Assembly (NCBI GenBank): GCA_003661775.1
Contig: QMWT01000009.1
Span: 1 to 22,471 of the forward strand
Source: Thermoprotei archaeon
Lineage (GTDB): Archaea > Thermoproteota > Thermoprotei_A > Sulfolobales > Ignisphaeraceae
Length of the DNA: 22,471 nt
Reading direction: 5' to 3'
Within the stretch, counting starts at the first letter, position 1; each line of letters starts with the position of its first letter. This document shows positions 1 through 8,151 of the stretch, piece by piece. Under the pieces are notes generated by a model. That model saw only the letters and a program-made list of their open reading frames with translations. It searched no databases and was not told the DNA's origin. The position numbers and the translations under genes were made by a program.

Positions 1-2
1 AG

Positions 3-266
3 CTGCTATACTTCATAGCATTCGAATGCGTGCTAAGATGTCAAGGAGCACATAAACATCTGAAGTTTCTGAGGTATGCCCAGAACTTGCTGAGAGGCTA
101 TATCTGTGCTGGAGGCGGGGAGGAGGTGATCGAGAAGGTTACTTCTCGTAGATATGCCTCGGTATTCTCGTTTCTGATGACTCCTCTCATGGCTGAGGGA
201 TATAGGCGGGCTTTACAAAGACTCTTGAAGATGGTCAAGAAGATCAGTCGGGTCAGTGGGTGCTGA
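3..266 (+). CDS. 3' end of an unrecognised protein, truncated by the left edge
   Basis: The reading frame is open from the left edge to a TGA at 264-266 and gives about 87 residues. There is a GTG at 30-32, but the frame continues upstream without a stop, so I read this as the C-terminal part of a longer gene. The visible part begins LLYFIAFECV and has a basic, helical tail ending in KMVKKISRVSGC. I recognise no domain. The start lies outside the window, so function cannot be judged. Confidence 0.55.
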   Translation: MLYFIAFECVLRCQGAHKHLKFLRYAQNLLRGYICAGGGEEVIEKVTSRRYASVFSFLMTPLMAEGYRRALQRLLKMVKKISRVSGC

Positions 267-347
267 CTTCATCAGAGTTCAGAGCGGGCTACTTTACACA
301 TCACTCCAGAGTATACTAGTATGTGCCCCTAGAAATAATCTACTTCG

Positions 348-695
348 GTGAATGTTGTGATAGAGTGCGATCCAGAGCTAGTTGAACATGCTCGGCGACT
401 GGTTATGGAGTCTGTGAAAAGCTATCTTAGAGCGAACTGTAGCCGCATACTAAGTCTGTCTAAGCTAGCTCTACAAAAGAGTGTGAAAATAGAGTTCCAC
501 GGACTCTTTAGACATTATAGTGGCGACGAGAAACTACCGCGGTTTATGGATGCTCTCGCTGTTCTGCTAAGGTGCATGGGCAGTGATAATCTCGAGATAA
601 TTCAGGGTTCGAGGCTCGTGATTAGAGACGAAGAAGGTTATTTAGTAGTTCTTGTAGAATCGCTTGAAAACTTTTGCAGAGAGATAATGGTGTAA
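348..695 (+). CDS. Orphan hypothetical protein, 115 aa
   Basis: A 115-residue acidic protein that I do not recognise. The N-terminal half looks helical (about residues 8-45). The C-terminal half alternates short strands and helices (RLVIRDEEGYLVVLVESLE). No cysteine motif, signal peptide or membrane segment is visible. The start is ambiguous: GTG at 348 opens the frame, but GGTG at 347-350 would serve as a ribosome binding site for the in-frame GTG at 357, which has a 6-nt spacer. A TATA-like GAGTATACTA lies at 309-318. It converges with the Lhr helicase gene across a 36-bp gap. Coding appears real from the residue composition, but no function is proposed. Confidence 0.55.
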   Translation: MNVVIECDPELVEHARRLVMESVKSYLRANCSRILSLSKLALQKSVKIEFHGLFRHYSGDEKLPRFMDALAVLLRCMGSDNLEIIQGSRLVIRDEEGYLVVLVESLENFCREIMV

Positions 696-731
696 CAGTA
701 TCGACATCACTCCACATGCACCGTTATCCTC

Positions 732-3425
732 TCAGTTCGCTGCCACCGCATCTGCACGTTCCTCGCTACTTAAGGTGTTGTTGAGCGAGTTAGACCTATT
801 TATGAGCTCCTTCACCTTTTGGTGCAGCTTTACTATGAGCTTCTTTCTGTCCTCCATGAGCACAACATCGCTGTAACCCCAGGCAACTATTCCGTGAGCG
901 AAGGGGCTGGGGACCCCAGGGCTTCTGAATACCTCTAACAGTATATCGCCCTTTTCAATCTTTTTAAGAACCTCTATCGCGTGCTCAAGATCCATGTGAT
1001 CCTCTAGAACTTCTCTGAAAGTCTCCTCGAGAACAGGGAAGTCATCTAGCTCCTCCACAACCTTCAGCAGCCTTTCCGAGTTTATCTGTCTTCTGGCAAG
1101 ATTTACATCGATACCCCGATACCTCCTAAGCATCATGAAGGCCCTTTCAGCGCAGTGCCTAAATCTCTTTTTCAACAGCTCTGTATGTCTCAGAGCCTTC
1201 CTCACAAGCTCCCTAACATTTGAACTCCTTACTTGCGAAACCAGCGATAAAATATCTCTAGCTGTGAACGTTGTAAGGGGTAGTGTAAGCATAAAGCCGT
1301 TGTCGGTTACCGTTATCCTGACATTGGTACTGAGCTCCTTGGCGAATACGTAGGCGTAGGCTCTGGCAAGAACATCGTTTACTCTACGACCAAACAAACC
1401 ATGGAATATCACATTCGTAGTTCTGTTCTCAACATCATCCCATATCTCGATGAGTATGAGCTTGTCTCCCGGAACAAGGCCCCCCGTAAACAGCATCTGT
1501 TCCTCTATGTAATCACAGATGTACTTAGCGGCATGTTCTTCTAGAGAGTACTCTTTCATGAGGTACCTCACTGCGTAGTCCTTGCCAAAGCGTTGTATCA
1601 GCTCAGCTACTCTCCGTCTAAAAGCACCGACTTCTATGGCCGAGTCATATGCTAGGGGGAGCATCTCCGAGAACCATGTAGGGACCGTGGGTCTAGCACC
1701 TTCAGCACTTTCAACCTCCACTTGCAGAGGAGTTATCTTAATTACGCGGTAGGTACGTCCTCCAAGAACGAAAATATCGCCGGGAGAGAGTATCTCTACA
1801 AATGCTTCCTCAAGATCGCCTATGTACTTTGCACGGCCACCCCCGCGAAGAATCACCATTATCTTCGCTTCGTCGGGTATAGTACCTACATTTAGCTGGT
1901 ATATCATCCTCGCACTCCGCTTCTTAGTTAAAACACCTTTCTCTTCATCAAACCTAATCTTTGAATAGACGTTGTACATTTCAAGGTCTCCATAGCTTCC
2001 CGAGAGGAACTTGATCACCTGAAGGAGCTCACCCCGCGTGAGGTCGTGGTAGGAGTAGCTTCTTCTAACAATTCTCAATACTTCGTCTACTGTTCGGGGT
2101 TTTTCCAGCACCATACCCACGATATGTTGGGCGAGGACATCCAGGGATTTCTTGGGGATTTTAACACGGTCTATCTTTCTCTCCATAGCAAGCTTTGCTA
2201 GGACCGTGCACTCGACAAGGTCGTCTCTATCGACTACTATGATCCTGCCTTTGCTCACATGGTTTATGTGGTGCCCCGATCTTCCAACCCTCTGAAGGAG
2301 CCTAGTAACGCTCTTTGGGCTGCTAAGGAGTACCACGAGGTCTACATATCCTATGTCTATCCCTAGCTCGAGGCTTGTAGAGGTTACAACAACTTTAAGC
2401 TCTCCACGTTTCAGTTTCTCTTCGACACTCAACCGGACATCGCGGCTTAGACTGCTATGATGCGCCTCGATGCTATCGACGTCGATGACCCCATTGTCTT
2501 TAAAGATCTTCTTCAGCTTGTATACTACTCTCTCGGTAGCGCTTCTAGTATTTGTGAAGACTATGGTTGTACGGTGCTTTGCTATGAGTTCTTGCAGTAT
2601 CTTGTATATAGCGTCGTTCAGTATGTTTGCAGGTGTATAGACAAGGTCGAATCTTGGACATAACACCCTTATATCTAGGGGTTTGCTGAACCTTGCATCT
2701 ACAATGACACAGCTTCGCGGCTCGCCGTTATCCCTATACCCAACAAGGAACTTCGCAACCTCTTCAAGCGGTGCTATGGTTGCGCTGAGCCCTATCCTCT
2801 GTAGCGGTCGCTTTGCTAAGTCCTCTAACCTCTCTATGGAAAGAGAAAGATGTGTACCTCTCTTGTTACTTGCAAGTTCGTGTATCTCGTCGACTATCAC
2901 CCAGCGAACTTCCTTTAGTAGCTCTCGGAATCGTGGTGCTACTAGTGCTATAGCGAAGCTCTCTGGTGTAGTTATCAGTATGTGTGGAGGATTCTTTAAC
3001 ATCTTCTGTTTTTCGTAAGGCGTAGTATCGCTTGTTCGTACAGCTACTCTTACACGTAGTTCCCTCCCAACCTCATCCTTAACGATATCAGAAATACCTT
3101 GAAGAGGTACCAGCAGATTCCTCTGCATATCGTTGTTAAGTGCGCGAAGAGGTGAGACGTAAACAACATACACACTATCCTCAAGTTCATCATTTAGATC
3201 GAGCTTCACCAACTCATCTATGATTGCTAAGAACGCCGCTAGCGTCTTTCCGGTTCCCGTAGGGCTGGAAATGAGCACGTTGTGCCCTGATTTGATGTAG
3301 GGTATCGCCATACGCTGTGGAGGCGTGAAGGTTCCGTAGCGTTCACGGAACCACCTAGCTACGTAGGGGGTGAGTAGCTTGTAGATATCCTCATCATCTC
3401 TATCGTCAGTAGCGTACATAAACAT
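732..3425 (-). CDS. lhr: Lhr-type superfamily 2 DNA helicase
   Basis: An ATP-dependent 3'-5' helicase of the Lhr (large helicase-related) family, which in archaea is linked to DNA repair and recombination. Motifs in order: Q-like TPPQ (34-37), Walker A SPTGTGKT (54-61), Ib TPES (153-156), Walker B DEIH (179-182; DEVH is more usual in Lhr), SAT (214-216), motif IV IVFTNTRS (288-295), motif V TSTSLELGIDIG (348-359) and motif VI QRVGRSGH (378-385), which is characteristic of Lhr. The rest fits the winged-helix and Lhr-specific C-terminal core; 897 residues is the usual Lhr-core length. Two ATGs are close together. GGAG sits 6 nt before the second (3417-3419) and directly abuts the first, so translation may begin at residue 3. 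It is the last gene of a four-gene minus-strand run, 105 bp after a small unknown gene. Confidence 0.93.
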   Translation of the reverse strand: MFMYATDDRDDEDIYKLLTPYVARWFRERYGTFTPPQRMAIPYIKSGHNVLISSPTGTGKTLAAFLAIIDELVKLDLNDELEDSVYVVYVSPLRALNNDMQRNLLVPLQGISDIVKDEVGRELRVRVAVRTSDTTPYEKQKMLKNPPHILITTPESFAIALVAPRFRELLKEVRWVIVDEIHELASNKRGTHLSLSIERLEDLAKRPLQRIGLSATIAPLEEVAKFLVGYRDNGEPRSCVIVDARFSKPLDIRVLCPRFDLVYTPANILNDAIYKILQELIAKHRTTIVFTNTRSATERVVYKLKKIFKDNGVIDVDSIEAHHSSLSRDVRLSVEEKLKRGELKVVVTSTSLELGIDIGYVDLVVLLSSPKSVTRLLQRVGRSGHHINHVSKGRIIVVDRDDLVECTVLAKLAMERKIDRVKIPKKSLDVLAQHIVGMVLEKPRTVDEVLRIVRRSYSYHDLTRGELLQVIKFLSGSYGDLEMYNVYSKIRFDEEKGVLTKKRSARMIYQLNVGTIPDEAKIMVILRGGGRAKYIGDLEEAFVEILSPGDIFVLGGRTYRVIKITPLQVEVESAEGARPTVPTWFSEMLPLAYDSAIEVGAFRRRVAELIQRFGKDYAVRYLMKEYSLEEHAAKYICDYIEEQMLFTGGLVPGDKLILIEIWDDVENRTTNVIFHGLFGRRVNDVLARAYAYVFAKELSTNVRITVTDNGFMLTLPLTTFTARDILSLVSQVRSSNVRELVRKALRHTELLKKRFRHCAERAFMMLRRYRGIDVNLARRQINSERLLKVVEELDDFPVLEETFREVLEDHMDLEHAIEVLKKIEKGDILLEVFRSPGVPSPFAHGIVAWGYSDVVLMEDRKKLIVKLHQKVKELINRSNSLNNTLSSEERADAVAAN

Positions 3426-3530
3426 CTCCGTACCCCCTAGGGGCGCCCTGCTGATAAGATACTGAAGTTCTACAACGTAGAAAAGCTTAATGCCTTAGCG
3501 CCATAAATTGCTACGCGTTGCTAATGACTT

Positions 3531-3779
3531 CTAAAGCCCGGCCTTCGATAATGCTGCTCGAACTTCCCGTGGAAGCTGGATATAATTTATCTCCTCCGCA
3601 TCATCTACTTTATACTCCCACTCCTTCGTACTCCCTTCCTCACCTACTACGTAAACATGTTTAAGCACTTGTATTGGCACCACAAAGAGCGTTCCGTCAG
3701 GTGCACGGTGCAGCTCAACTACATAGCTTCTGCTCCCTTTTCTCACGAGGTACTTGTGCTCGATCCTTGTCCTTATCAC
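3531..3779 (-). CDS. Small hypothetical protein, 82 aa
   Basis: An 82-residue protein beginning at GTG, preceded by a clear AAGGTG ribosome binding site (3786-3791, minus strand) with a 6-nt spacer. The sequence is rich in predicted beta strands (KYLVRKGSRSYVVELHRAPD, then FVVPIQVLKHVYVVGEE). It ends in a short helix with INYIQLPREVRAALSKAGL, which is loosely reminiscent of AbrB-like swapped-hairpin proteins, though I would not assign that family. The upstream gap of 42 bp to the DUF2192-like gene and the downstream helicase suggest a shared transcript. Function unknown. Confidence 0.7.
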   Translation of the reverse strand: MIRTRIEHKYLVRKGSRSYVVELHRAPDGTLFVVPIQVLKHVYVVGEEGSTKEWEYKVDDAEEINYIQLPREVRAALSKAGL

Positions 3780-3821
3780 ACTCTACACCTTTCAACAACA
3801 TGGGTGAGGCTGGTTAAAATT

Positions 3822-4526
3822 TTAGCTCTTCTTGTCCTTAAGCTGCAGGATCTTTTTGGGAAGCGTAAAAAAGACCTTGGCTACGTCTATGATGTATCCT
3901 AATTTTGGAACTGCCTTAGGTATCCCGACCTCGAGCGCGACAGTGTTCCTCAGCACATCTAGCTCCAGTTTATTCTTGACAGAACCTTTGGCAAGTTCCT
4001 CACCGATTCTGTACGCTATGTAGAACTTCGCGAAACGCCTGATAGTATCTTCAAGCTCGGGAAATGCCTTGTAAGCATTGCGAAGTGCTTTCTCAAAATC
4101 TCTTCGATCTAGGAATCCATAGTAGTGCAGTGTGAAGGCGAAGCGCAGTATCCGTGCCATGATAGGCCCGTCTAGTTGCGAAAGGATTCTAGTAACCTTG
4201 TCCCGCACCTCATGCGGATCCTCGTACTTTATCAAAACCTCCACAGCTTTCTCATACTTGGACTCGACAGTGAATATTCTTTCGAAGACCTCCAACGGCA
4301 GGTCTTTGTCTAGACCTAACCCCCACTTACCTATGATGTACAGCGACATCAGGTCCTTCTCGTACAAGTCGGCAGGTTTACTTGCACCTCTAAGAGGTTC
4401 TACACCATTCTCTTCGTATAGCTTTTTGAGGAGCTCTATTACCTCTTCACGTGTTTTGACTTTACCCTGTGCAATCATGCTCCACGCATCTACTAACACT
4501 CTAATTCTCTTCCTTTTGAAATCCAT
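3822..4526 (-). CDS. DUF2192-like crenarchaeal protein
   Basis: A 234-residue, highly charged, mostly helical protein. The opening (RIRVLVDAWSMIAQGKVKTR) and length resemble the crenarchaeal DUF2192 family as I remember it; this is recognition by pattern and not a database match. The region from about 115 to 175 (LDGPIMARILRFAFTLHYYG onward) forms a run of helices. No catalytic motif, cysteine cluster or membrane segment is visible. ATG at 4524-4526 is the only reasonable start, with a weak AAGG upstream. It lies 65 bp after the nucleotidyltransferase-like gene on the same strand. Its role is not known. Confidence 0.72.
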   Translation of the reverse strand: MDFKRKRIRVLVDAWSMIAQGKVKTREEVIELLKKLYEENGVEPLRGASKPADLYEKDLMSLYIIGKWGLGLDKDLPLEVFERIFTVESKYEKAVEVLIKYEDPHEVRDKVTRILSQLDGPIMARILRFAFTLHYYGFLDRRDFEKALRNAYKAFPELEDTIRRFAKFYIAYRIGEELAKGSVKNKLELDVLRNTVALEVGIPKAVPKLGYIIDVAKVFFTLPKKILQLKDKKS

Positions 4527-4591
4527 GGTCTGTCGCCTTGAAGATTATTACCTATGCATGGTTGTGGCTGGAGTTTCGTCCGTACTATTTG

Positions 4592-5524
4592 CTAACCCAG
4601 GTTCTCTGAAAAAGGTTTGAACTTTTCTACATATAGAGAGGTGGAGCGATCAAGGTTTATTACGTGCCCGTATCTGACGCTGTGCTCTACAATCATGATG
4701 CCCCTGATCAAGGTTCCCGGCCCTAGATTAGTCAAACTTAATCTATTGGTATACGCGAAGTACCGTACCCCATAAATATCGCGAAGCCTGTATATAGCGG
4801 GTGTTGTGTAGGGAGACAGACTTTCCTCAACTTCTACTCTAAGCAACTTCCGGTTCCACGTGTATTTCTTGTCGCACACGGCCTCGCTCATTCTGCAATC
4901 GACAATTCTTATCGACACTGGCACACCTGCGTAAACACCAAAGAGAGGGTTCGATGCTAAGTTGAGAACCCTGAAATTATGAGGTAGCCCGTCAGCTTTC
5001 GGCACCTCCTCTTTGAGGAACGTGTTCTCCAAGGGTTTCAGAATCTTGGTAAGCAGTTCTGCTATGTGTTGCGGATCAACGTCTCTACATTCATCAGCGT
5101 ATATGACTATATCCACATCGTTACCAACCCCTTTTAGAAGTAAACTGCCTGTGATACCCACAGAGCTGTATTCAAGTACACTCCTCAAGTTCTCTAGAAG
5201 CTCAAGTGCACGTGATCCTATCCAGGTGCTAGGGGCTCTCCATTTGAGAGGATCAAGCACTTTCATGATCTCATGTCTCCACACAATGGTTATCGGAAAT
5301 GGTGTAAAAGGCGGTATTATTGTTCTGCCTTCCACCAGCGGCACATCGGCAGGATTTCTTATGCGGGGACGTACGGGTATTGCTGAGTACCATGTATGAC
5401 TGTGGCAACATCCTTTGATCAGCCAAGTACTTCCATCCTTAAGCATGACATAGTAGCTGTCGCGAAGTACAGCATCACTGCTTCTCGTGCACACTTTTAA
5501 TCGCCTAGGGGTTACCTTATTCAA
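4592..5524 (-). CDS. Nucleotidyltransferase-fold protein, archaeal
   Basis: A 310-residue protein with a pol-beta-type nucleotidyltransferase signature: GS at 126-127 followed by DVDIVIYAD at 136-144, the spacing expected for the GS...DxD metal-binding motif. A further acidic position that would complete the catalytic triad could be in VSIRIVDCR (about 204-212). The N-terminal 100 residues are a separate unrecognised region containing a CCHSH cluster (39-43), which could bind metal. It may belong to the archaeal predicted-nucleotidyltransferase group COG1665, but I cannot confirm this. The start is TTG, directly after an in-frame TAA. A TATA-like element (5543-5550, minus strand) lies about 22 nt upstream, consistent with a leaderless message. 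Substrate unknown. Confidence 0.68.
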   Translation of the reverse strand: MNKVTPRRLKVCTRSSDAVLRDSYYVMLKDGSTWLIKGCCHSHTWYSAIPVRPRIRNPADVPLVEGRTIIPPFTPFPITIVWRHEIMKVLDPLKWRAPSTWIGSRALELLENLRSVLEYSSVGITGSLLLKGVGNDVDIVIYADECRDVDPQHIAELLTKILKPLENTFLKEEVPKADGLPHNFRVLNLASNPLFGVYAGVPVSIRIVDCRMSEAVCDKKYTWNRKLLRVEVEESLSPYTTPAIYRLRDIYGVRYFAYTNRLSLTNLGPGTLIRGIMIVEHSVRYGHVINLDRSTSLYVEKFKPFSENLG

Positions 5525-5542
5525 GGCTTAGTTGTTGGGTAG

Positions 5543-5563
5543 GTATATTAGTTTCCTTATACA
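5543..5563. promoter_or_regulatory. Divergent promoter elements between the nucleotidyltransferase-like and radical SAM genes
   Basis: GTATATTA at 5543-5550 reads TAATATAC on the minus strand, about 22 nt from the TTG start at 5524, which suits a leaderless transcript. CCTTATACA at 5555-5563 on the plus strand would start transcription near 5584 and give the radical SAM gene a leader of about 30 nt. Confidence 0.45.
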
Positions 5564-5613
5564 ACACCCAGACGATAAGGAAGGTGATCAGGCTGGGTAG
5601 ATGAGTCTTGAAG

Positions 5614-7158
5614 ATGCCTGAGATAGTGATAAGTGTTGATCGTACGATGATGTCGAATCACCACGGAAAGGAGTTCTTAGGATTCCTAGCCACTGGACCC
5701 TCGGTGCTACTTCCTGAATGGCTCTGGCTGAAGATATGCTGTCCCAAGCCCAAGGTTATAGACAATCTGGGCAGACCTCTCGAAGCCCCTTACGGTCTTA
5801 GGAAGATCGAGGCGAAGTTAATCGATGCAGGCTTCAATGCAGCAGTTATAGATCCGGACTACTTGCACAAACATGTTAAGACTGCGAAGCTCTTGCTCAT
5901 AGGGCACCACGACTTCTTCGCCTTTGGACCCCCGAGCTCCGAATGGTGGCTGATTACAGGAATGGAACCTGTAAATAGAAAGAGCTTCATAAAGTTCATG
6001 GAGAGCCACCCTGTTAACGAGATGCGGAGACGAGGAGTGAAGATCGTGGTAGGAGGGCCTGCAGCATGGCAATGGTGGTGGGAGCCTGAGCTTTGGGAGC
6101 GATGGAAAATAGTTACTGTTATAGACGGTGAAGCAGAGAAAGTTGTTGTTGATGTGGTAGACAAGCTACTAAGAGGAGAACCGGTGCCCAGCTATGTATA
6201 TATAGGCCCTCACGAAGTCCCGTCGATAGACGAGATCCCGATAATCAAGGCGCCGAGCGTTAATGGTCTTGTCGAAATTATGCGGGGCTGTCCCAGAGGT
6301 TGCAGATTCTGTAGCGTGACGTTGAGACCTCTTCGTTTTATCCCTGTGGAGAAGATAGTTGAAGAGGTTAAGGTTAATAAGAAGTTTGGGATCGATCACG
6401 TGATACTTCATAGCGAGGACGTTCTTCTCTATGGGGCGGAAGGTGTCATTCCGCGAGAAGAACCTCTACTGAAGCTTCACAAGGCCGTACTACCGCTAGT
6501 CAACGACCTTGCATGGGCGCACGCCTCCCTTGCAGCAATAGTAGTTGCCCAGCGAAGAGGCAGGTTAGTAACGAAGCTCACGGATCTCATATACAGTTCT
6601 ACAGGACAAGATTACCTAGGTGTTGAAGTCGGTATAGAGACGGGCTCTCCGCGCCTAGCAAAGATAATTATGCCTGCTAAGGCAGCGCCGTTTACTGCGG
6701 ATGAATGGCCCGACGTAGTTGAAGAAGCGTTCGCGATAATGCACGAGCATAACATTATTCCCGCAGCAACGTTTATCCTAGGTTTTCCGGAAGAGAGGCC
6801 CGATGATGTTGTGAAGACTATCGAGCTCCTCGAGAGGTTAAGACCCTACCGGAGTATCATAGTCCCTATGCTATTCGTACCTATGGGGGTTCTCAAGGGT
6901 AGTAGAGCGGGGGTAGCGCGGATGAAACTTCTCAGAGAACACGCCGAAGCTATGAGGGTAGCGTTCTGGCACACGGTTAAGTGGGCCCACGATATAATGA
7001 GCAGATTCTACCTACGAGGAACAAAGCATGTTCTTACGAGAACCTTGCTGAGCCTCTTCGTGAGGCTGGCTATGAAGAAAATGAGGGAGATTGAGAGAAA
7101 GATACTCCCGCAGTTTGAAGAACGCGAACTATCTCTTGTAGCTTCGAAGACTGTGTAG
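5614..7158 (+). CDS. Radical SAM protein with B12-domain-like N-terminus
   Basis: A COG1032-type radical SAM enzyme. Counting from an upstream in-frame TTG at 5608, the 4Fe-4S ligands are C228, C232 and C235 in RGCPRGCRFCSV. The preceding 60-190 region (IEAKLIDAGFNAAVIDPDYL; KIVVGGPAAW) resembles a cobalamin-binding Rossmann domain but lacks a DxHxxG base-off cobalamin motif. The barrel continues with GVEVGIETGSPRLAK and ATFILGFPEERPDD. The C-terminus is a basic helical tail without extra cysteine clusters. The N-terminal MMSNHHGKEFLGFLATGP element and several Trp-rich patches are distinctive. I prefer ATG at 5614 to TTG at 5608. Substrate unknown; relatives in archaea act on lipids, tRNA or proteins. 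Confidence 0.85.
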   Translation: MPEIVISVDRTMMSNHHGKEFLGFLATGPSVLLPEWLWLKICCPKPKVIDNLGRPLEAPYGLRKIEAKLIDAGFNAAVIDPDYLHKHVKTAKLLLIGHHDFFAFGPPSSEWWLITGMEPVNRKSFIKFMESHPVNEMRRRGVKIVVGGPAAWQWWWEPELWERWKIVTVIDGEAEKVVVDVVDKLLRGEPVPSYVYIGPHEVPSIDEIPIIKAPSVNGLVEIMRGCPRGCRFCSVTLRPLRFIPVEKIVEEVKVNKKFGIDHVILHSEDVLLYGAEGVIPREEPLLKLHKAVLPLVNDLAWAHASLAAIVVAQRRGRLVTKLTDLIYSSTGQDYLGVEVGIETGSPRLAKIIMPAKAAPFTADEWPDVVEEAFAIMHEHNIIPAATFILGFPEERPDDVVKTIELLERLRPYRSIIVPMLFVPMGVLKGSRAGVARMKLLREHAEAMRVAFWHTVKWAHDIMSRFYLRGTKHVLTRTLLSLFVRLAMKKMREIERKILPQFEERELSLVASKTV

Positions 7159-7200
7159 GTTAAACTTGTTAAATGAAAAGGTGTCTAGGCGACACTGCAG

Positions 7201-8139
7201 GTGATAGAGGTGGAGACATTTGTTAAAGGACTGTACACTGTGATCACAAGTCTTGACCCTTGTCCTTAGTTCATAACGAGCTTCCTGATACCTTCGAGAA
7301 ACGATGTTATAGTTGTAGACCCAGGTCCGTTAACAAAAGTGAAACACCTTATTGGGGTACTAGAAGAACTCATGGGAAATCCCAGGAATGTATATGTACT
7401 GCTTAACGCATATCCATATCGACCGCGCAGCCGCAACGTGTAAACTCGTTGAAAAGTACGGGGCCTTAGTATATGTCCATCCTCGAGGAGTTAAACATCT
7501 CATAAACCCCGAGAAGCTGTGGAGAGCAAGTCTTGAGGTGTTGAAGGAGGAGGCCATCGCTATAGGCAAGCCTGAGCCTATACCTCATGATAAGGTTGTG
7601 GGGATCAAAGATGGTGAATGCATTAAGCTAGATAACGAGGTCATGTGCTTCATTTATACACCCGGTCACGCACCTCACCACCAAGTTATTCTGTGGAAGA
7701 AGCGGGAGGTGGTGTTTACGGGTGATGCTGCGGGAGGTTACGTAGCTTCGATAGATGCTGTACTTCCTGTCTCGCCGCCTCCTGTTAAAATACATAGTTA
7801 CCTTGATAGCTTGGTGAAGATCTTAGGTTTAGAACCTAGGATTATAGCTTTCGCCCATTCAGGAGTTGCCGAGGAGGCTACGAAGCTTGTACGTAGACAC
7901 GGAGCACAGATGGTTAAGTGGCTGGAAGTTTCTTCGCACATATGCAGAGCGTAATGAGTGTAGACTTGAGACTGTGCTAGAAGCCGTTCCGGATGCCAGA
8001 CGCGTGTATCAAGCAGAGGTTTGCGAAAATACAAGATTTCTATAAGGAGAAGCTTCGAGGCATTCAAAACGGCTTTGGCAGAGGAGAGAGGGTTGAGCCT
8101 AGATGCTTATACTACTCTCTTTACTCTAGGAGATCGTAA
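7201..8139 (+). pseudogene. Broken metallo-beta-lactamase-fold hydrolase
   Basis: The fragments read in order as one MBL-fold protein but in changing frames. From GTG 7201 (or 7210) the frame gives VETFVKGLYTVITSLDPCP, then a TAG at 7267-7269, then FITSFLIPSRNDVIVVDPGP in the same frame up to VYVLLN. A single extra base near 7403-7406 (CTTAACGC) moves the frame; after it THIHIDRAAATCKLVEKYG, YTPGHAPHH, VVFTGDAAGGY and IIAFAHSG follow up to a TAA at 7952-7954. The C-terminal helical part then appears in another frame (ECRLETVLEAVPDAR, 7956 on) and again in the earlier one (RRSFEAFKTALAEERG, to 8139). The last His of HxHxDH is Arg. The longest intact piece is 7388-7954 (188 codons). A promoter-like GTTAAATGA near 7170 may survive. 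Confidence 0.85.
8106..8113 (+). promoter_or_regulatory. TATA-like element of the ESCRT-III gene
   Basis: CTTATACT lies about 42 nt before the GTG start at 8152, predicting transcription from about 8135 and a short leader. It is embedded in the tail of the decayed MBL gene. Confidence 0.35.
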
Positions 8140-8151
8140 CTAGGGACAGAG

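Noticed and set aside
4132..4620. 162-codon plus-strand open frame
   Set aside because: It is antisense to the DUF2192-like gene, with a Ser/Leu-rich shadow sequence and no ribosome site.
7179..7196. Terminator hairpin GTGTC/GACAC before the MBL pseudogene
   Set aside because: The 5-bp arms are short, no T-run follows, and archaeal termination rarely uses such stems.
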